NCBI RefSeq assembly: GCF_001984035.1
Contig: NZ_CP019449.1
Span: forward strand, 1,798,001-1,862,000
Length of the DNA stretch: 64,000 bases
From: Sphingopyxis sp. QXT-31
GTDB lineage: Bacteria; Pseudomonadota; Alphaproteobacteria; Sphingomonadales; Sphingomonadaceae
Reading direction: 5' to 3'
Positions 33,698 through 50,093 of this stretch are shown here, piece after piece. Position 1 is the first letter of the stretch. Every line of letters starts with the position of its first letter. The position numbers and the translations under genes are program-made. A model generated the notes under the pieces. The model was not told where the DNA came from, ran no database searches, and saw only the letters and a program-made list of their open reading frames with translations.

Positions 33698-33901
33698 TTG
33701 ATCTCGATCATCCTCAACGGCGACCCGCGGCAGGTGCGCGCAGGCAGCATCGCCGACCTGGTCGCGTCGCTGGGGCTGGACGTGAACAAGGTCGCGGTCG
33801 AGCGCAACCGCGCGATCGTGCCGCGCTCGACCCTCGCCGACGTCGCGCTCGCCGAGGGCGATGCGCTGGAAATCGTGCATTTCGTAGGAGGCGGTTGTTG
33901 A
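33698..33901 (+). CDS. thiS: Sulfur carrier protein ThiS
   Basis: A 67-residue ubiquitin-fold protein that carries sulfur, as a C-terminal thiocarboxylate, to ThiG in thiamine thiazole synthesis. [11 protein letters not shown] opens the fold, and the chain ends HFVGGGC. The active ThiS tail is Gly-Gly; here a cysteine follows three glycines, so the terminal residue would have to be removed or tolerated. The start is TTG 33698 with GAGGCGG eight bases upstream. The stop overlaps the TTG start of thiG. Confidence 0.88.
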   Translation: MISIILNGDPRQVRAGSIADLVASLGLDVNKVAVERNRAIVPRSTLADVALAEGDALEIVHFVGGGC

Positions 33902-34668
33902 CCGACAGTTGGAGCGTTGCCGGACGGACTTTCACCTCGCGGCTGATCGTCGGCACCGGCAAATATAAGGATTTCGAGCAGAATGCCGCCGCGGTTGACG
34001 CGTCGGGCGCCGAGATCGTCACCGTCGCGGTGCGCCGCGTCAATGTGTCGGATCCGAGCGCACCGATGCTGACCGACTTTATCGATCCCAAGAAGATCAC
34101 CTATCTTCCCAACACCGCGGGCTGCTTCAACGCCGACGATGCGATCCGCACGCTGCGGCTGGCGCGCGAGGCGGGGGGCTGGGATTTGGTCAAGCTAGAG
34201 GTCCTCGGCGAGGCGAAGACGCTCTATCCGAACATGCGCGAGACGCTCGAGGCGACCGAGGTGCTTGCCAAGGAAGGCTTCCTGCCGATGGTCTATTGCG
34301 TCGATGACCCGATCGCCGCGAAACAGCTCGAAGATGCCGGTGCGGTCGCGATCATGCCCTTGGGCGCGCCGATCGGGTCGGGGCTCGGCATCCAGAACCG
34401 CGTCACGATCCGGCTGATCGTCGAGGGGGCCTCGGTGCCGGTGCTCGTCGATGCCGGCGTCGGCACCGCGAGCGACGCCGCGGTGGCGATGGAGCTCGGC
34501 TGCGACGGCGTGCTGATGAACACCGCGATCGCCGAGGCGAAGGACCCAGTGCTGATGGCGCGCGCGATGAAGCGAGCGGTCGAGGCCGGGCGCGACGCCT
34601 ACCTCGCCGGCCGCATGGGGCTGCGCAAATATGCCGACCCGTCGAGCCCGCTCGCGGGGCTGATCTGA
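33898..34668 (+). CDS. thiG: Thiazole synthase ThiG
   Basis: A 256-residue TIM-barrel enzyme that forms the thiazole phosphate ring from deoxyxylulose phosphate, dehydroglycine and ThiS thiocarboxylate. The Schiff-base lysine is K99 in [26 protein letters not shown] and [13 protein letters not shown] are also conserved. The start is TTG 33898, overlapping the thiS stop by four bases; the longer frame back to 33658 only reads thiS out of frame. No thiC, thiE or thiO is in the window. Confidence 0.94.
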   Translation: MTDSWSVAGRTFTSRLIVGTGKYKDFEQNAAAVDASGAEIVTVAVRRVNVSDPSAPMLTDFIDPKKITYLPNTAGCFNADDAIRTLRLAREAGGWDLVKLEVLGEAKTLYPNMRETLEATEVLAKEGFLPMVYCVDDPIAAKQLEDAGAVAIMPLGAPIGSGLGIQNRVTIRLIVEGASVPVLVDAGVGTASDAAVAMELGCDGVLMNTAIAEAKDPVLMARAMKRAVEAGRDAYLAGRMGLRKYADPSSPLAGLI

Positions 34669-34700
34669 CCGACGCGATACCCGCAGCCCTGGCGCGGCAA

Positions 34701-35267
34701 TTGTCCGACCTCGTCGCGAGGCATCCTTCGATCGCATCGATCCTGCGCCGATGGGACGAGGTCGCACTGCCCGACGCCTGGCTCACGGGCAGCATCGTCG
34801 CGCAGGCGAGGTGGAACGAGCGCTTCGGCTTCGACCCGCATCACGGGATCGCCGACGCCGATATCGTCTATTTCGATGCCGGCGACCTGTCGGCCGAAGC
34901 CGAGGAGCGCACCGAGCAGCGGATCGCGGCGCTGTTTGCCGACCTGCCCGTTCGCGTCGACGTCAAGAACCAGGCGCGGGTGCATCTGTGGTACGCCGCC
35001 AAATTCGGCCATGGCATCGCGCCCTATAGCTCGGTGGCCGATGCGATCGGCACCTATCCCACGACCGCCTCGGCGATCGGATTGCGCCGGAGGACCGAAC
35101 TCGAAGTCATCGCGCCTTTCGGGCTGGCCGATTTGCTGCGCCCAGTCGTGCGGGCCAATGCGGCGCAAATCACCGAAGCCTATTATGAAACGAAAACGGC
35201 GCGCTGGCGGCACCATTGGCCCGATCTCGAAATCCTGCCATGGAGCGAAGCGGCCCAGCGCCCCTAG
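34701..35267 (+). CDS. Nucleotidyltransferase family protein (COG3575/DUF925-like)
   Basis: This protein of about 188 residues has the minimal nucleotidyltransferase layout: AWLTGSIVAQARWNERFG for the G-S motif, IADADIVYFDA for the catalytic aspartates and RVDVKNQARVHLWYAAKFG. TTG 34701 is the first standard alternative start, but the coding frame runs further back with a plausible [13 protein letters not shown] sequence starting at a CTG overlapping the thiG stop. The true start may therefore be unusual. The position suggests translational coupling to thiG; no thiamine role is known for the family. Confidence 0.75.
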   Translation: MSDLVARHPSIASILRRWDEVALPDAWLTGSIVAQARWNERFGFDPHHGIADADIVYFDAGDLSAEAEERTEQRIAALFADLPVRVDVKNQARVHLWYAAKFGHGIAPYSSVADAIGTYPTTASAIGLRRRTELEVIAPFGLADLLRPVVRANAAQITEAYYETKTARWRHHWPDLEILPWSEAAQRP

Positions 35268-35296
35268 CTCCTCCACCCGTCGATCAAGGCCTGCCC

Positions 35297-36142
35297 ATGA
35301 AAATCGCAACCTGTCTCGCCGCCGCGCTTCTGTTTCTTCCCGCCGCCGCGACTGCCCAGCCGGTGTTCGACACCCATGTCCATCTGTGGGACGGCGAGAA
35401 GTCGCTTGGCGAATATCAGGCGCAGGTGAAGGCCGCGGGGCTCAGCACGAGCGGGCTTGGGGTGATGTGGTTCGGCGGGCCGAACCAGGCGCGCGAGGGC
35501 AATCCCGCCGATATCGCCGCGCGCAACGATGCGCTGATCGCGCTGGCGGCGAAGCACAAGGGCGTGGTGCCGATCGCGACGGTTCATCCCTATGACGGGC
35601 AGGCGGCGCTGGACGAACTGGCGCGCGTCGCGGGACGCGGGGTGCGGATGCTCAAGATCCATCCGCATACCCAGCGCTTCGACCCCGCCGACCCGCGCGT
35701 GCTGACGCTGGTCAAGCGCGCGGGCGAACTCGGCCTCATCGTCGTGATGGACAATGCCAACATCGTGCCGGGCGGCGACAGCGAGAAATTGTTCAACCTG
35801 GCGCTGGCGGCGCCGAAGACAAAGTTCGTCTTCGCGCATATGGGCGGGCTCAACTTCCGCTTCTGGAACATCCTCAAAATGGCGCGCACCGCCGAAGGGC
35901 TGTTCGGCGACAATATCTATTTCGACATTTCGGCGATGGTGACGCTCGCCGCCGACGCGCCGATCGAGGAAGAATTTATCTGGACGATGCGCAACGTCGG
36001 GATCGACCATGTCCTGCTCGCGTCGGACTATCCGCAATTCTCGTTGAAGCAGACTCTCGAAGCTTTCGAGCGGCTCGACCTGACGGCGGAGGAAAAAGCG
36101 AAGATTCGCTCCAGCAACGCCCGGGCGCTGCTGGCACCCTGA
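35297..36142 (+). CDS. Secreted amidohydrolase family protein (TIM-barrel)
   Basis: A 281-residue amidohydrolase_2-type protein with a signal peptide (MKIATCLAAALLFLPAAATA, cut after A20/Q21). The metal site begins FDTHVHLWDG; later LKIHPHTQRF, FAHMGG and LLASDYPQFS supply the other histidines and the final aspartate. Such enzymes hydrolyse or decarboxylate small cyclic or aromatic acids; a secreted location is unusual. No substrate can be named. The start codon ATG 35297 is 30 bases after the previous gene. Confidence 0.82.
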   Translation: MKIATCLAAALLFLPAAATAQPVFDTHVHLWDGEKSLGEYQAQVKAAGLSTSGLGVMWFGGPNQAREGNPADIAARNDALIALAAKHKGVVPIATVHPYDGQAALDELARVAGRGVRMLKIHPHTQRFDPADPRVLTLVKRAGELGLIVVMDNANIVPGGDSEKLFNLALAAPKTKFVFAHMGGLNFRFWNILKMARTAEGLFGDNIYFDISAMVTLAADAPIEEEFIWTMRNVGIDHVLLASDYPQFSLKQTLEAFERLDLTAEEKAKIRSSNARALLAP

Positions 36143-36194
36143 ACTTAACTCAAGTTAAAAATGGCTTTGCGATGAACGGTTTGACCCGTTTTTC

Positions 36195-36219
36195 GGAACG
36201 TCACACCCTGTCGCGGGTT
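36195..36219 (+). promoter_or_regulatory. EcfG-type general stress promoter for csbD
   Basis: GGAAC (36195-36199), a 16-bp spacer and GGTT (36216-36219) closely match the alphaproteobacterial sigma-EcfG consensus GGAAC-N16/17-CGTT. The csbD start codon is about 60 bases downstream. Confidence 0.65.
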
Positions 36220-36278
36220 GATGCAGCAAGAGGCTCCTCCCCCCCTCTTGGGCCTCTTGCGAGAAAGGATATTTCCCC

Positions 36279-36461
36279 ATGGGTGAACTGAAAGACAAAG
36301 CAAAAGGCATTGCGAACGAAGTCGCCGGCAACACCAAGCAGGCGATCGGCAAGGCGACCGACAACGAGCGGCTGCGCGCTGAAGGCGAGGCGCAGGAGCG
36401 CAAGGGCGAGGCCCAGAACCTGAAAGGCTCGGTCAAGGGCGCGCTCGGCGACAAGGTCTGA
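36279..36461 (+). CDS. CsbD family general stress protein
   Basis: A 60-residue, highly charged helical protein. MGELKDKAKGIANEVAGNTK and the repeated GEAQERKGEAQNLKGSVKG pattern are those of the CsbD-like family, whose members accumulate in the general stress response. The molecular role is unknown. Expression is probably controlled by the EcfG-type promoter upstream, and a strong terminator follows, so it is monocistronic. Confidence 0.9.
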   Translation: MGELKDKAKGIANEVAGNTKQAIGKATDNERLRAEGEAQERKGEAQNLKGSVKGALGDKV

Positions 36462-36500
36462 CCCGACCCATTTCGACGAAGTCCGCTTCGTCACGCACGG

Positions 36501-36530
36501 AAAAGGCCCCGGATCGCTCCGGGGCCTTTT
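36501..36530 (+). terminator. Rho-independent terminator after csbD
   Basis: AAAAGGCCCCGG (36501-36512) pairs with CCGGGGCCTTTT (36519-36530) across a 6-nt loop, with a T-run at the 3' end. Being symmetrical with A/T flanks, it can also end transcripts of the convergent lipoprotein gene. Confidence 0.88.
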
Positions 36531-36555
36531 TCACGTGCGCAGCAGGGATGCAGGC

Positions 36556-37302
36556 TCAGCGGCCGCCCGAGGCCACCAGATCGACGTCGGTCATGCCGCC
36601 GTCGGTGCGCGCCATCACGACATAGGCGAGGTCGCCCTTAGTGCCGCCCAGCATATGCTCGCGGCCGTTGACCCGGTGGTCGCTCGAATAGCCTGCGCGT
36701 ACCGCCATGGTGTGATAATAGTCGAGCACTGCCTGCAGCGACGCCGCGGTCTGGAAATTGACGACGCGGATGTTGCACTTGCCGCCCGCGATGCCCGCAG
36801 CCTCGCGCAGCGTTGCGCGCGGGTACACCTTGAACGCGGCGGGTAGGCGATCGGCCCAGGCGTTGTTGTAGGTGAACTTGGCGTCGCAGCTGCCCTTGGC
36901 CTGATCCTTGGCGAGCGCACCGATGGTGACCGGGCGCTTCGCGTCGCAGCCGTCGCAGCCGGCTTCGAAGGGCAGCGCCTTGGGCGCCGCGAGCAGCTTG
37001 CCCGCGCTCAGCGCCGCGGCAGCCTCGGCGGCGGTCGCCGCCTTGCCGCCTGCGACCGCGGGGACGCCGCCGGCGACCGGTTGGTTGCCCGGGGTCACCG
37101 CATTCTTGTTCGCCTGGCCCGCCAGCTTGGGGTCGACCATGATCTTGTCTTCGAGCGAGCCCTTGATCGCCGGATCGGCGTTGGTGAGCCCGTCGTCGAG
37201 CGGCGACAGTTCGGCCTTCGCATCGGGATTGTCCCGGCACCCCGCCAGCGGGGCCGTCGCCATCAGCAGGCCGGCGACCAGCCATTTACCGCGCAAGATC
37301 AT
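36556..37302 (-). CDS. Putative lipoprotein of unknown function
   Basis: This protein of 248 residues has a lipoprotein signal: MILRGKWLVAGLLMATAPLA followed by the lipobox cysteine (LAGC). A low-complexity Ala/Gly stretch (VAGGKAATAAEAAAALSAG) separates it from a folded C-terminal domain. That domain has cysteines in AGCDGCDAKRP, GSCDAKF and GGKCNIRVVNF, enough for two disulfides, and ends GGMTDVDLVASGGR. No family is recognised. ATG 37302 was chosen for GGGAG eight bases upstream. It probably sits at the outer or inner membrane facing the periplasm. Confidence 0.75.
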   Translation of the reverse strand: MILRGKWLVAGLLMATAPLAGCRDNPDAKAELSPLDDGLTNADPAIKGSLEDKIMVDPKLAGQANKNAVTPGNQPVAGGVPAVAGGKAATAAEAAAALSAGKLLAAPKALPFEAGCDGCDAKRPVTIGALAKDQAKGSCDAKFTYNNAWADRLPAAFKVYPRATLREAAGIAGGKCNIRVVNFQTAASLQAVLDYYHTMAVRAGYSSDHRVNGREHMLGGTKGDLAYVVMARTDGGMTDVDLVASGGR

Positions 37303-37388
37303 CGCTAACACTCCCTTAACAGACCAAAGGGAATGCCCGATCCTGGTAAAGAAGGCGCGAATAAAGAGTCTTAATGGGTAACGCTTTG

Positions 37389-37832
37389 TTAGCCGAAAAC
37401 TGTCTCGCCATGAGACGCATTCGGCGCGCAGCGAATGAGGCGCGAGGTTTCGACCGCGGCCTGACGGTGCTTCACTGCCTGCCGATAGACGGGGTCGGTG
37501 ACCATTTCCATGAAGGCGCCGCTAGTCGGATATTCGGCGATGAACATCGCGTCCCAGCGCTCGCCGTCGGGGCCGATCAGCATCGCCTCCATGCTGCCGC
37601 GCCAGACGATCGCGCCGCCGACGCGCTGGAATATGGGGCCACTGTCGATGCCATAATGGCGATAGGCCTCGGCGCCCGAAAGCCCCTGCCCCGCGAGCGC
37701 GTGGCCCTCCTCGTACGTCGCCTTGTCCTTGAAGCGCACGAGGTTGAGCATGTGGATCTTCGTATCGCGCGGCAGCGCCTTGAAGGCATCGAACTGCGCG
37801 CGTTCGGGGTCGATATGGCTATCGCTACTCAC
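37389..37832 (-). CDS. DUF1330 domain-containing protein
   Basis: This protein of 147 residues has a DUF1330-like dimeric alpha-beta barrel (VRFKDKATYEEGHALAGQGLS, GSMEAMLIGP, MFIAEYPTSGAFMEMVTDPVYR), a fold shared with stress-responsive and monooxygenase-like proteins. The GTG at 37832 overlaps the stop of the GNAT gene (GTGA) and has AAGGAG eight bases upstream; the frame back to 37862 ignores that ribosome site. No substrate is known. Confidence 0.8.
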   Translation of the reverse strand: MSSDSHIDPERAQFDAFKALPRDTKIHMLNLVRFKDKATYEEGHALAGQGLSGAEAYRHYGIDSGPIFQRVGGAIVWRGSMEAMLIGPDGERWDAMFIAEYPTSGAFMEMVTDPVYRQAVKHRQAAVETSRLIRCAPNASHGETVFG

Positions 37833-38380
37833 AGCAGGAACTCCTTGCGCTTGATCCGCCACGCGTCGGCGCTCTGCGTCCAGGCGTCGACCGGCGCGTC
37901 CTGAAAGGGTTCGGGCAGCCGCGTCGGGCCGCTATTGGTCGCGCCGAGCCTTTTCGCCAGCGCCTGCGAGCGCGTGTTCGCGGGATCGATGCTGTGCATC
38001 AGCTCGGGCCATTTCAGGAATTCGACCGCGAAGTCGCACGCCGCGACCGCGCCCTCGAAGGCATAGCCCTTGCCGGCGAATTTCTCGCGCACGCCGTAAC
38101 CGATCTCGGGCGCGGGCCAGCCGTCGGGCTCCCACGGGCCGAGCCGTCCGACCCATTCGCCGCTCGCGCGCTCGACCACCGAGAACATCGAAAAGCCGCG
38201 GATGTGCCAGGCCCCCGCGAGCGTGCACCACAGCCGCCACGCCGACGCGCGCGGCGCGGTGCCGCCGATGTAGCGCATCGTCTCTTCCTCGGCGCACATG
38301 TCGGCGAAGGCATCGAAATCCTCGGCCGCCGGGGGGCGAAGGATCAGTCGCTCGGTCACGAGCAGCGGGCCGTTGAGCAT
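37829..38380 (-). CDS. GNAT family N-acetyltransferase (RimJ/RimL-like)
   Basis: A 183-residue acetyltransferase of the Acetyltransf_3 type. LVTERLILRPPAAEDFDAF is the usual opening, followed by VGRLGPWEPDGWPAPEIGYG, FAGKGYAFEGAVAA (acetyl-CoA loop) and SQALAKRLGATN. It acetylates an amino group on an unknown protein or small molecule. ATG 38380 has GGGAGGACAAG upstream. It is translationally coupled to the DUF1330 gene downstream. Confidence 0.88.
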   Translation of the reverse strand: MLNGPLLVTERLILRPPAAEDFDAFADMCAEEETMRYIGGTAPRASAWRLWCTLAGAWHIRGFSMFSVVERASGEWVGRLGPWEPDGWPAPEIGYGVREKFAGKGYAFEGAVAACDFAVEFLKWPELMHSIDPANTRSQALAKRLGATNSGPTRLPEPFQDAPVDAWTQSADAWRIKRKEFLL

Positions 38381-38450
38381 CTTGTCCTCCCCTATATGGG
38401 CGACGCTTCTGCGGCAGGACGTGGGACAGGGCAAGCGAAAGTGGGCGCGC

Positions 38451-39560
38451 CTACCCCGCCGCGATCCGCCCTCCCGCGATGCGGAAGCGGGTCACCGGCC
38501 CCGGCATGTCGCCAAACAGCGCCGCCTCGGTCCCGGTCAGCCACGCCTGCCCGCCCTGCCCCGCGAGGCGGGCGTAGAGCGCGGCGCGGCGCAGGGGGTC
38601 GAGGTGCGCGGCGACCTCGTCGAGCAGCAGGATCGGCCGCTGCCCGCGCAGCCGCGCGACGCAGTCGCTGTGCGCGAGGACGAGCGAGAGCAGCATTGCC
38701 TTCTGCTCGCCGGTCGAGCAGCGCGCGGCGCTGCGCCCGCTCGCGGCGTGGACGGCGGACAGGTCGTCGCGGTGCGGCCCCGCGGTCGCGCGGCCGGCGG
38801 CGGCGTCGATGCGGCGGCGCGCGGCGAAGAGCGCCTTCAACTCCCCGGCGATCCAGACCGTCTCGCGCGGCGCGCCGTCGGCGTCGACGAGGGTCAGCAG
38901 CGGGCGGGCGAAAGGCGCGTCGGGCTGCGCCGCGAGTTCGGCCGATAGCGCGGCGAGCGTCGCCTGCCGCGCCGCGTCCATCGCCGCGCCATGCTCGGCA
39001 AGCTGCGCCTCTAGGCTGGTCAGCCATTGCTGGTCGGCGCTGGCGAGATCGGCGAGCAGCTTGCCGCGCGCGCGCAGCGCCGCCTCGTAACGATTGCCGT
39101 GCTGCGCGTGGCGAGGGTCGAGCGCGAGCACCAGCCGGTCGAGGAAGCGCCGCCGGTTGCCCGCGGTCTCGACGAACAGCCGGTCCATCGCAGGGGTGAG
39201 CCACAATATCGCGAGCCAGTCGCCCAGCGCCGTCGCCGCCGCCGAGGCGCCGTTGATGCGCACGATGCGCCGTCCGGGGTGCGCGGGCTCGATCCCGGTG
39301 CCGAGCGCGACGGGCGCGAGGTCTTCGCCCGCCGTCACCTCGGCGAACACCGCGAAGCCCCCCGTCGCGCCGTCGCGCACCATGTCGGACAGCGCCGCGC
39401 GGCGCAGCCCGCGCCCCGGCGCGAGCAGCGAGATCGCCTCGAGGATATTGGTCTTGCCCGCGCCATTGTCGCCGTGCAGCGCGAGGAGCCCCGGCCCGGC
39501 GCCCATCTCCGCCGCAGCATGATTGCGAAAATCGGTGAGCGAGAGGCGCGCGATCGTCAT
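38451..39560 (-). CDS. recF: DNA replication and repair protein RecF
   Basis: A 369-residue SMC-like ATPase that loads RecA at single-strand gaps with RecO and RecR. The N terminus [18 protein letters not shown] leads to Walker A at residues 29-37 ([10 protein letters not shown]). The signature motif region [16 protein letters not shown] and Walker [14 protein letters not shown] are intact. It is not adjacent to dnaA/dnaN here. The upstream side faces the pspC promoter region. Confidence 0.93.
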   Translation of the reverse strand: MTIARLSLTDFRNHAAAEMGAGPGLLALHGDNGAGKTNILEAISLLAPGRGLRRAALSDMVRDGATGGFAVFAEVTAGEDLAPVALGTGIEPAHPGRRIVRINGASAAATALGDWLAILWLTPAMDRLFVETAGNRRRFLDRLVLALDPRHAQHGNRYEAALRARGKLLADLASADQQWLTSLEAQLAEHGAAMDAARQATLAALSAELAAQPDAPFARPLLTLVDADGAPRETVWIAGELKALFAARRRIDAAAGRATAGPHRDDLSAVHAASGRSAARCSTGEQKAMLLSLVLAHSDCVARLRGQRPILLLDEVAAHLDPLRRAALYARLAGQGGQAWLTGTEAALFGDMPGPVTRFRIAGGRIAAG

Positions 39561-39702
39561 CTGCGGCCTGCCCTAGGGGATTTGCCCGGACGAAGGAACG
39601 CAGAGTTTTCTGCGTCTGCCCTCCCCCGTCATTCCCGCCGTCACGGAGGTAACGGACAAAATTTAGCGCGACGCGGCTAACCCATGTTATAATTTTCCAT
39701 TC

Positions 39703-39721
39703 ATCGGGAATTAATCCCGAT
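39703..39721 (+). promoter_or_regulatory. Inverted repeat, candidate upstream activator site
   Basis: ATCGGGA-ATTAA-TCCCGAT is a perfect 7-bp inverted repeat with a 5-bp spacer. It lies about 75 bp before a sigma-54 promoter, a normal position for an enhancer-binding protein such as PspF. The surrounding 39561-39793 gap contains no gene; a TATAAT at 39688-39693 has no convincing -35 partner. Confidence 0.45.
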
Positions 39722-39793
39722 TTGGCGTACTTTTCCCGTTGAAACAAACTTTCGATTTCCAAAAATCCGCCAAAAACCGCGGCGAAGGCAAAT

Positions 39794-39809
39794 TGGCACG
39801 CCTCCTGCA
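39794..39809 (+). promoter_or_regulatory. Sigma-54 promoter for the microprotein-pspC pair
   Basis: TGGCACG (39794-39800), four bases and CTGCA (39805-39809) match the -24/-12 consensus TGGCACG-N4-TTGCW with one change. The ATG of the microprotein is 57 bases downstream. Confidence 0.7.
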
Positions 39810-39865
39810 TCACCATTGGCATCCACCGGATGGTCCGGTCGGAAGGTTACAGGAAGGACAAAATC

Positions 39866-39994
39866 ATGGCTCACTTCAACGTTCACGCCGTCAAGAGCTA
39901 CGCGCTCGCTGCTTTCGCTTCGGTCTATGCCTCGGTCATGCTGCTCGCGATCGTCGGCCAGAATGGTGCGCAGGTCGGTTCGCTGGTCATCTGA
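39866..39994 (+). CDS. 42-residue single-helix membrane microprotein upstream of pspC
   Basis: A short frame with a strong ribosome site (AGGAAGGACAAAATC before ATG 39866). It encodes MAHFNVHAVKSYALAAFASV followed by a hydrophobic helix (YASVMLLAIV) and a polar tail ending GSLVI. It is placed between a sigma-54 promoter and the PspC gene, 61 bases before the latter. I do not recognise a named family; a small partner in the phage-shock membrane stress response is inferred from context only. Confidence 0.7.
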   Translation: MAHFNVHAVKSYALAAFASVYASVMLLAIVGQNGAQVGSLVI

Positions 39995-40055
39995 CCGGCG
40001 GACCCCCACCACCCGCGAAACGCCGGCCCCACGGGCCGGGATGGAAAGGAAAGAA

Positions 40056-40235
40056 ATGAAACAGGGTTTTCGCAAGAATCGTCGCGATGGCATGGTCTTC
40101 GGCGTCTGCGCCGGCATGGCCGACCGCTTCGGGATCGACGTCTTGTGGACGCGCGTCGGCTTTGTCGCGCTGACTTTGCTGGGCTTCGGCCTGCCGCTGC
40201 TGCTCTATATCACGGTCGCGATCCTCGCGCCCTAA
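40056..40235 (+). CDS. PspC domain-containing membrane protein
   Basis: This 59-residue protein is essentially one PspC domain: MKQGFRKNRRDGMVFGVCAG, then MADRFGIDVLWTRVGF and a membrane helix (LTLLGFGLPLLLYITVAIL). Phage-shock protein C senses inner-membrane stress and interacts with PspA/PspB in enterobacteria. Here it stands without pspA or pspB nearby. ATG 40056 has GGAAAGGAAAG upstream. The sigma-54 promoter upstream supports a phage-shock-type role. Confidence 0.85.
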   Translation: MKQGFRKNRRDGMVFGVCAGMADRFGIDVLWTRVGFVALTLLGFGLPLLLYITVAILAP

Positions 40236-40300
40236 GCAGCACCGGGCCGGGACGCCTTTCAGGCGCAGTAGCGCATCCGGCCCGCATATTCCCAAGATTG

Positions 40301-40329
40301 AAGGCCCGCCGGCCCAACCGGCGGGCCTT
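40301..40329. terminator. Bidirectional terminator between pspC and the SIMPL gene
   Basis: AAGGCCCGCCGG pairs with CCGGCGGGCCTT around CCCAA; TT follows on the plus strand. It lies in the convergent gap and ends only five bases before the SIMPL stop codon. Confidence 0.85.
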
Positions 40330-40333
40330 TTGC

Positions 40334-41059
40334 TTATGCGCCCTTCGGCAGCACGGTGAAGCTGTAGGGAATATACAGGAACACCTCATTCTCGCTCGCC
40401 TGGTTCCACACGAGATGGCGGTCGAGCCCGCTGACCGTCACACCGTAATCGGCACCGAAGGCGCTGCTGGTGCGGCGCGATTCCTCGGCGATCAGTTGCA
40501 CCACCGGCCCGCGATACTGGTCGGGGTTGACGATGGTCAGCTGCATCGCGCCATTCTTCTCGACCAGCGACCGCCCGGTCGCGGGAACCGCCTTGATGAA
40601 GCCGTCGATCCGCCGCAGCGCGCTGTCGGCGGGTCCCGCGAGCTTGGTCTTGACCACCACCGCGACCTCGCTGGTGTCCGACCGGCGCCCCATGCGCAGC
40701 GGCAGCTCGCGATAATTGGCGAGCGTCACCGGGGTCAGCTCGAAACTGCCGGTGACCAGTTCGACCCCTGCGGCGTCGGCGCGGCGGATCGCCGCCTCCA
40801 GCATCGCGTGAATTTCCTGCCGCCGCACATTGGCATCGCGCGAATCCGACGTGACCAATATGTCCTGGATCGCACCGTCGGCGAGCCGCCGCAGGCCGAT
40901 GACGGGCACGCTTTCCTTGAAATAGCCGTCGCCCGACCCGCGCGTCGACGACACGCGGACCTCGCCGCGGATATTGCTGCTGTCCTGCGCCACCGCGCCG
41001 CCGGCGGTCACCGCGAGCAGCAAGGTCGCGGACATCGCCCACGTCTTTCCGATTTTCAT
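40334..41059 (-). CDS. SIMPL (DUF541) domain exported protein
   Basis: This 241-residue periplasmic protein has a signal peptide (MKIGKTWAMSATLLLAVTAG, cut after about GAVAQ25). The rest resembles the SIMPL/DUF541 domain: QDILVTSDSRDANVRRQEIH, then VELVTGSFELTPVTLANYRE and an SSAFGADYGVTVSGLDR region. Family members such as BP26 form periplasmic oligomers of unclear role. ATG 41059 has GAGGTGG upstream. Confidence 0.72.
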   Translation of the reverse strand: MKIGKTWAMSATLLLAVTAGGAVAQDSSNIRGEVRVSSTRGSGDGYFKESVPVIGLRRLADGAIQDILVTSDSRDANVRRQEIHAMLEAAIRRADAAGVELVTGSFELTPVTLANYRELPLRMGRRSDTSEVAVVVKTKLAGPADSALRRIDGFIKAVPATGRSLVEKNGAMQLTIVNPDQYRGPVVQLIAEESRRTSSAFGADYGVTVSGLDRHLVWNQASENEVFLYIPYSFTVLPKGA

Positions 41060-41152
41060 ATATCCACCTCGCAACAAAAGAGTTGCGACCCGGAAATGGG
41101 ATATCAGCGGGCGCCCTGCCCGGGGATGAACGACGATCTATGTCGGACAGCT

Positions 41153-41443
41153 TTAACCTTCGCGCGCGCGCCTGTGGTCATGTCCGCAATGGCCGCAGCT
41201 CTTGCGCGGCCATGGCGTCGACCAAGCCAGAATCCCCTTACGATTGAGGAAGGGCGAAAGTCCGCAATCCGGACAGCGAAAAGCGACCATCATGGCGCCA
41301 CCGTGGCTCAGCCAGAATATTGCACCGACAGCGAACCCGTTATTGCCAAGGACAGCTCCCAGTGCGGTTATCCACAACGGAAAGGTAACAAATACCAAGA
41401 GTGTCCACATGGCGAACAAGCGTGATCTTTCATAGAGCGGCAT
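41153..41443 (-). CDS. Small membrane protein with C-terminal zinc-ribbon-like cysteines
   Basis: This 96-residue protein has two hydrophobic helices (residues about 11-31 and 36-54). A short C-terminal domain with CPDCG and, about 27 residues later, CGHCGH follows, which could bind one zinc ion. Codon use differs from its neighbours: many A/T-ending codons (AGA, TCA, GTA, TTT, GTT, ATA), suggesting recent acquisition. No family is recognised, and no Shine-Dalgarno is evident before ATG 41443. Confidence 0.6.
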   Translation of the reverse strand: MPLYERSRLFAMWTLLVFVTFPLWITALGAVLGNNGFAVGAIFWLSHGGAMMVAFRCPDCGLSPFLNRKGILAWSTPWPRKSCGHCGHDHRRAREG

Positions 41444-41516
41444 GATGGGACAATTGCGCTTCGCCCCCTATTGCACAATGCGATTCTCGTCGCGACGCTG
41501 TCGCCAACCAAATAAA

Positions 41517-41546
41517 AAGCCCCGCCGGATCGCTCCGGCGGGGCTT
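41517..41546 (-). terminator. Terminator of the rpoB-rpoC operon
   Basis: AAGCCCCGCCGGA pairs with TCCGGCGGGGCTT around TCGC. On the minus strand the hairpin is followed by TTTTTATTT. It lies 35 bases after the rpoC stop codon. Confidence 0.9.
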
Positions 41547-41580
41547 GTTTCATTAGTCGAAGGCCTAGAGGCCGAGGATC

Positions 41581-45861
<4,281 letters not shown>

Positions 45862-45914
45862 ATTCTAGCTCCATCTTCCCCTCTCGCTTAGCACGAGAGG
45901 GGTGAGGAAAAATC

Positions 45915-50093
<4,179 letters not shown>

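Noticed and set aside
36147..36162. TTAA-N6-TTAA as a CtrA site upstream of csbD
   Set aside because: The CtrA consensus needs a 7-base spacer, and no cell-cycle gene is adjacent.
39688..39693. TATAAT as a sigma-70 -10 box for the microprotein gene
   Set aside because: No -35 partner lies at 16-18 bp, and it is 170 bases from the gene; the sigma-54 element is better placed.
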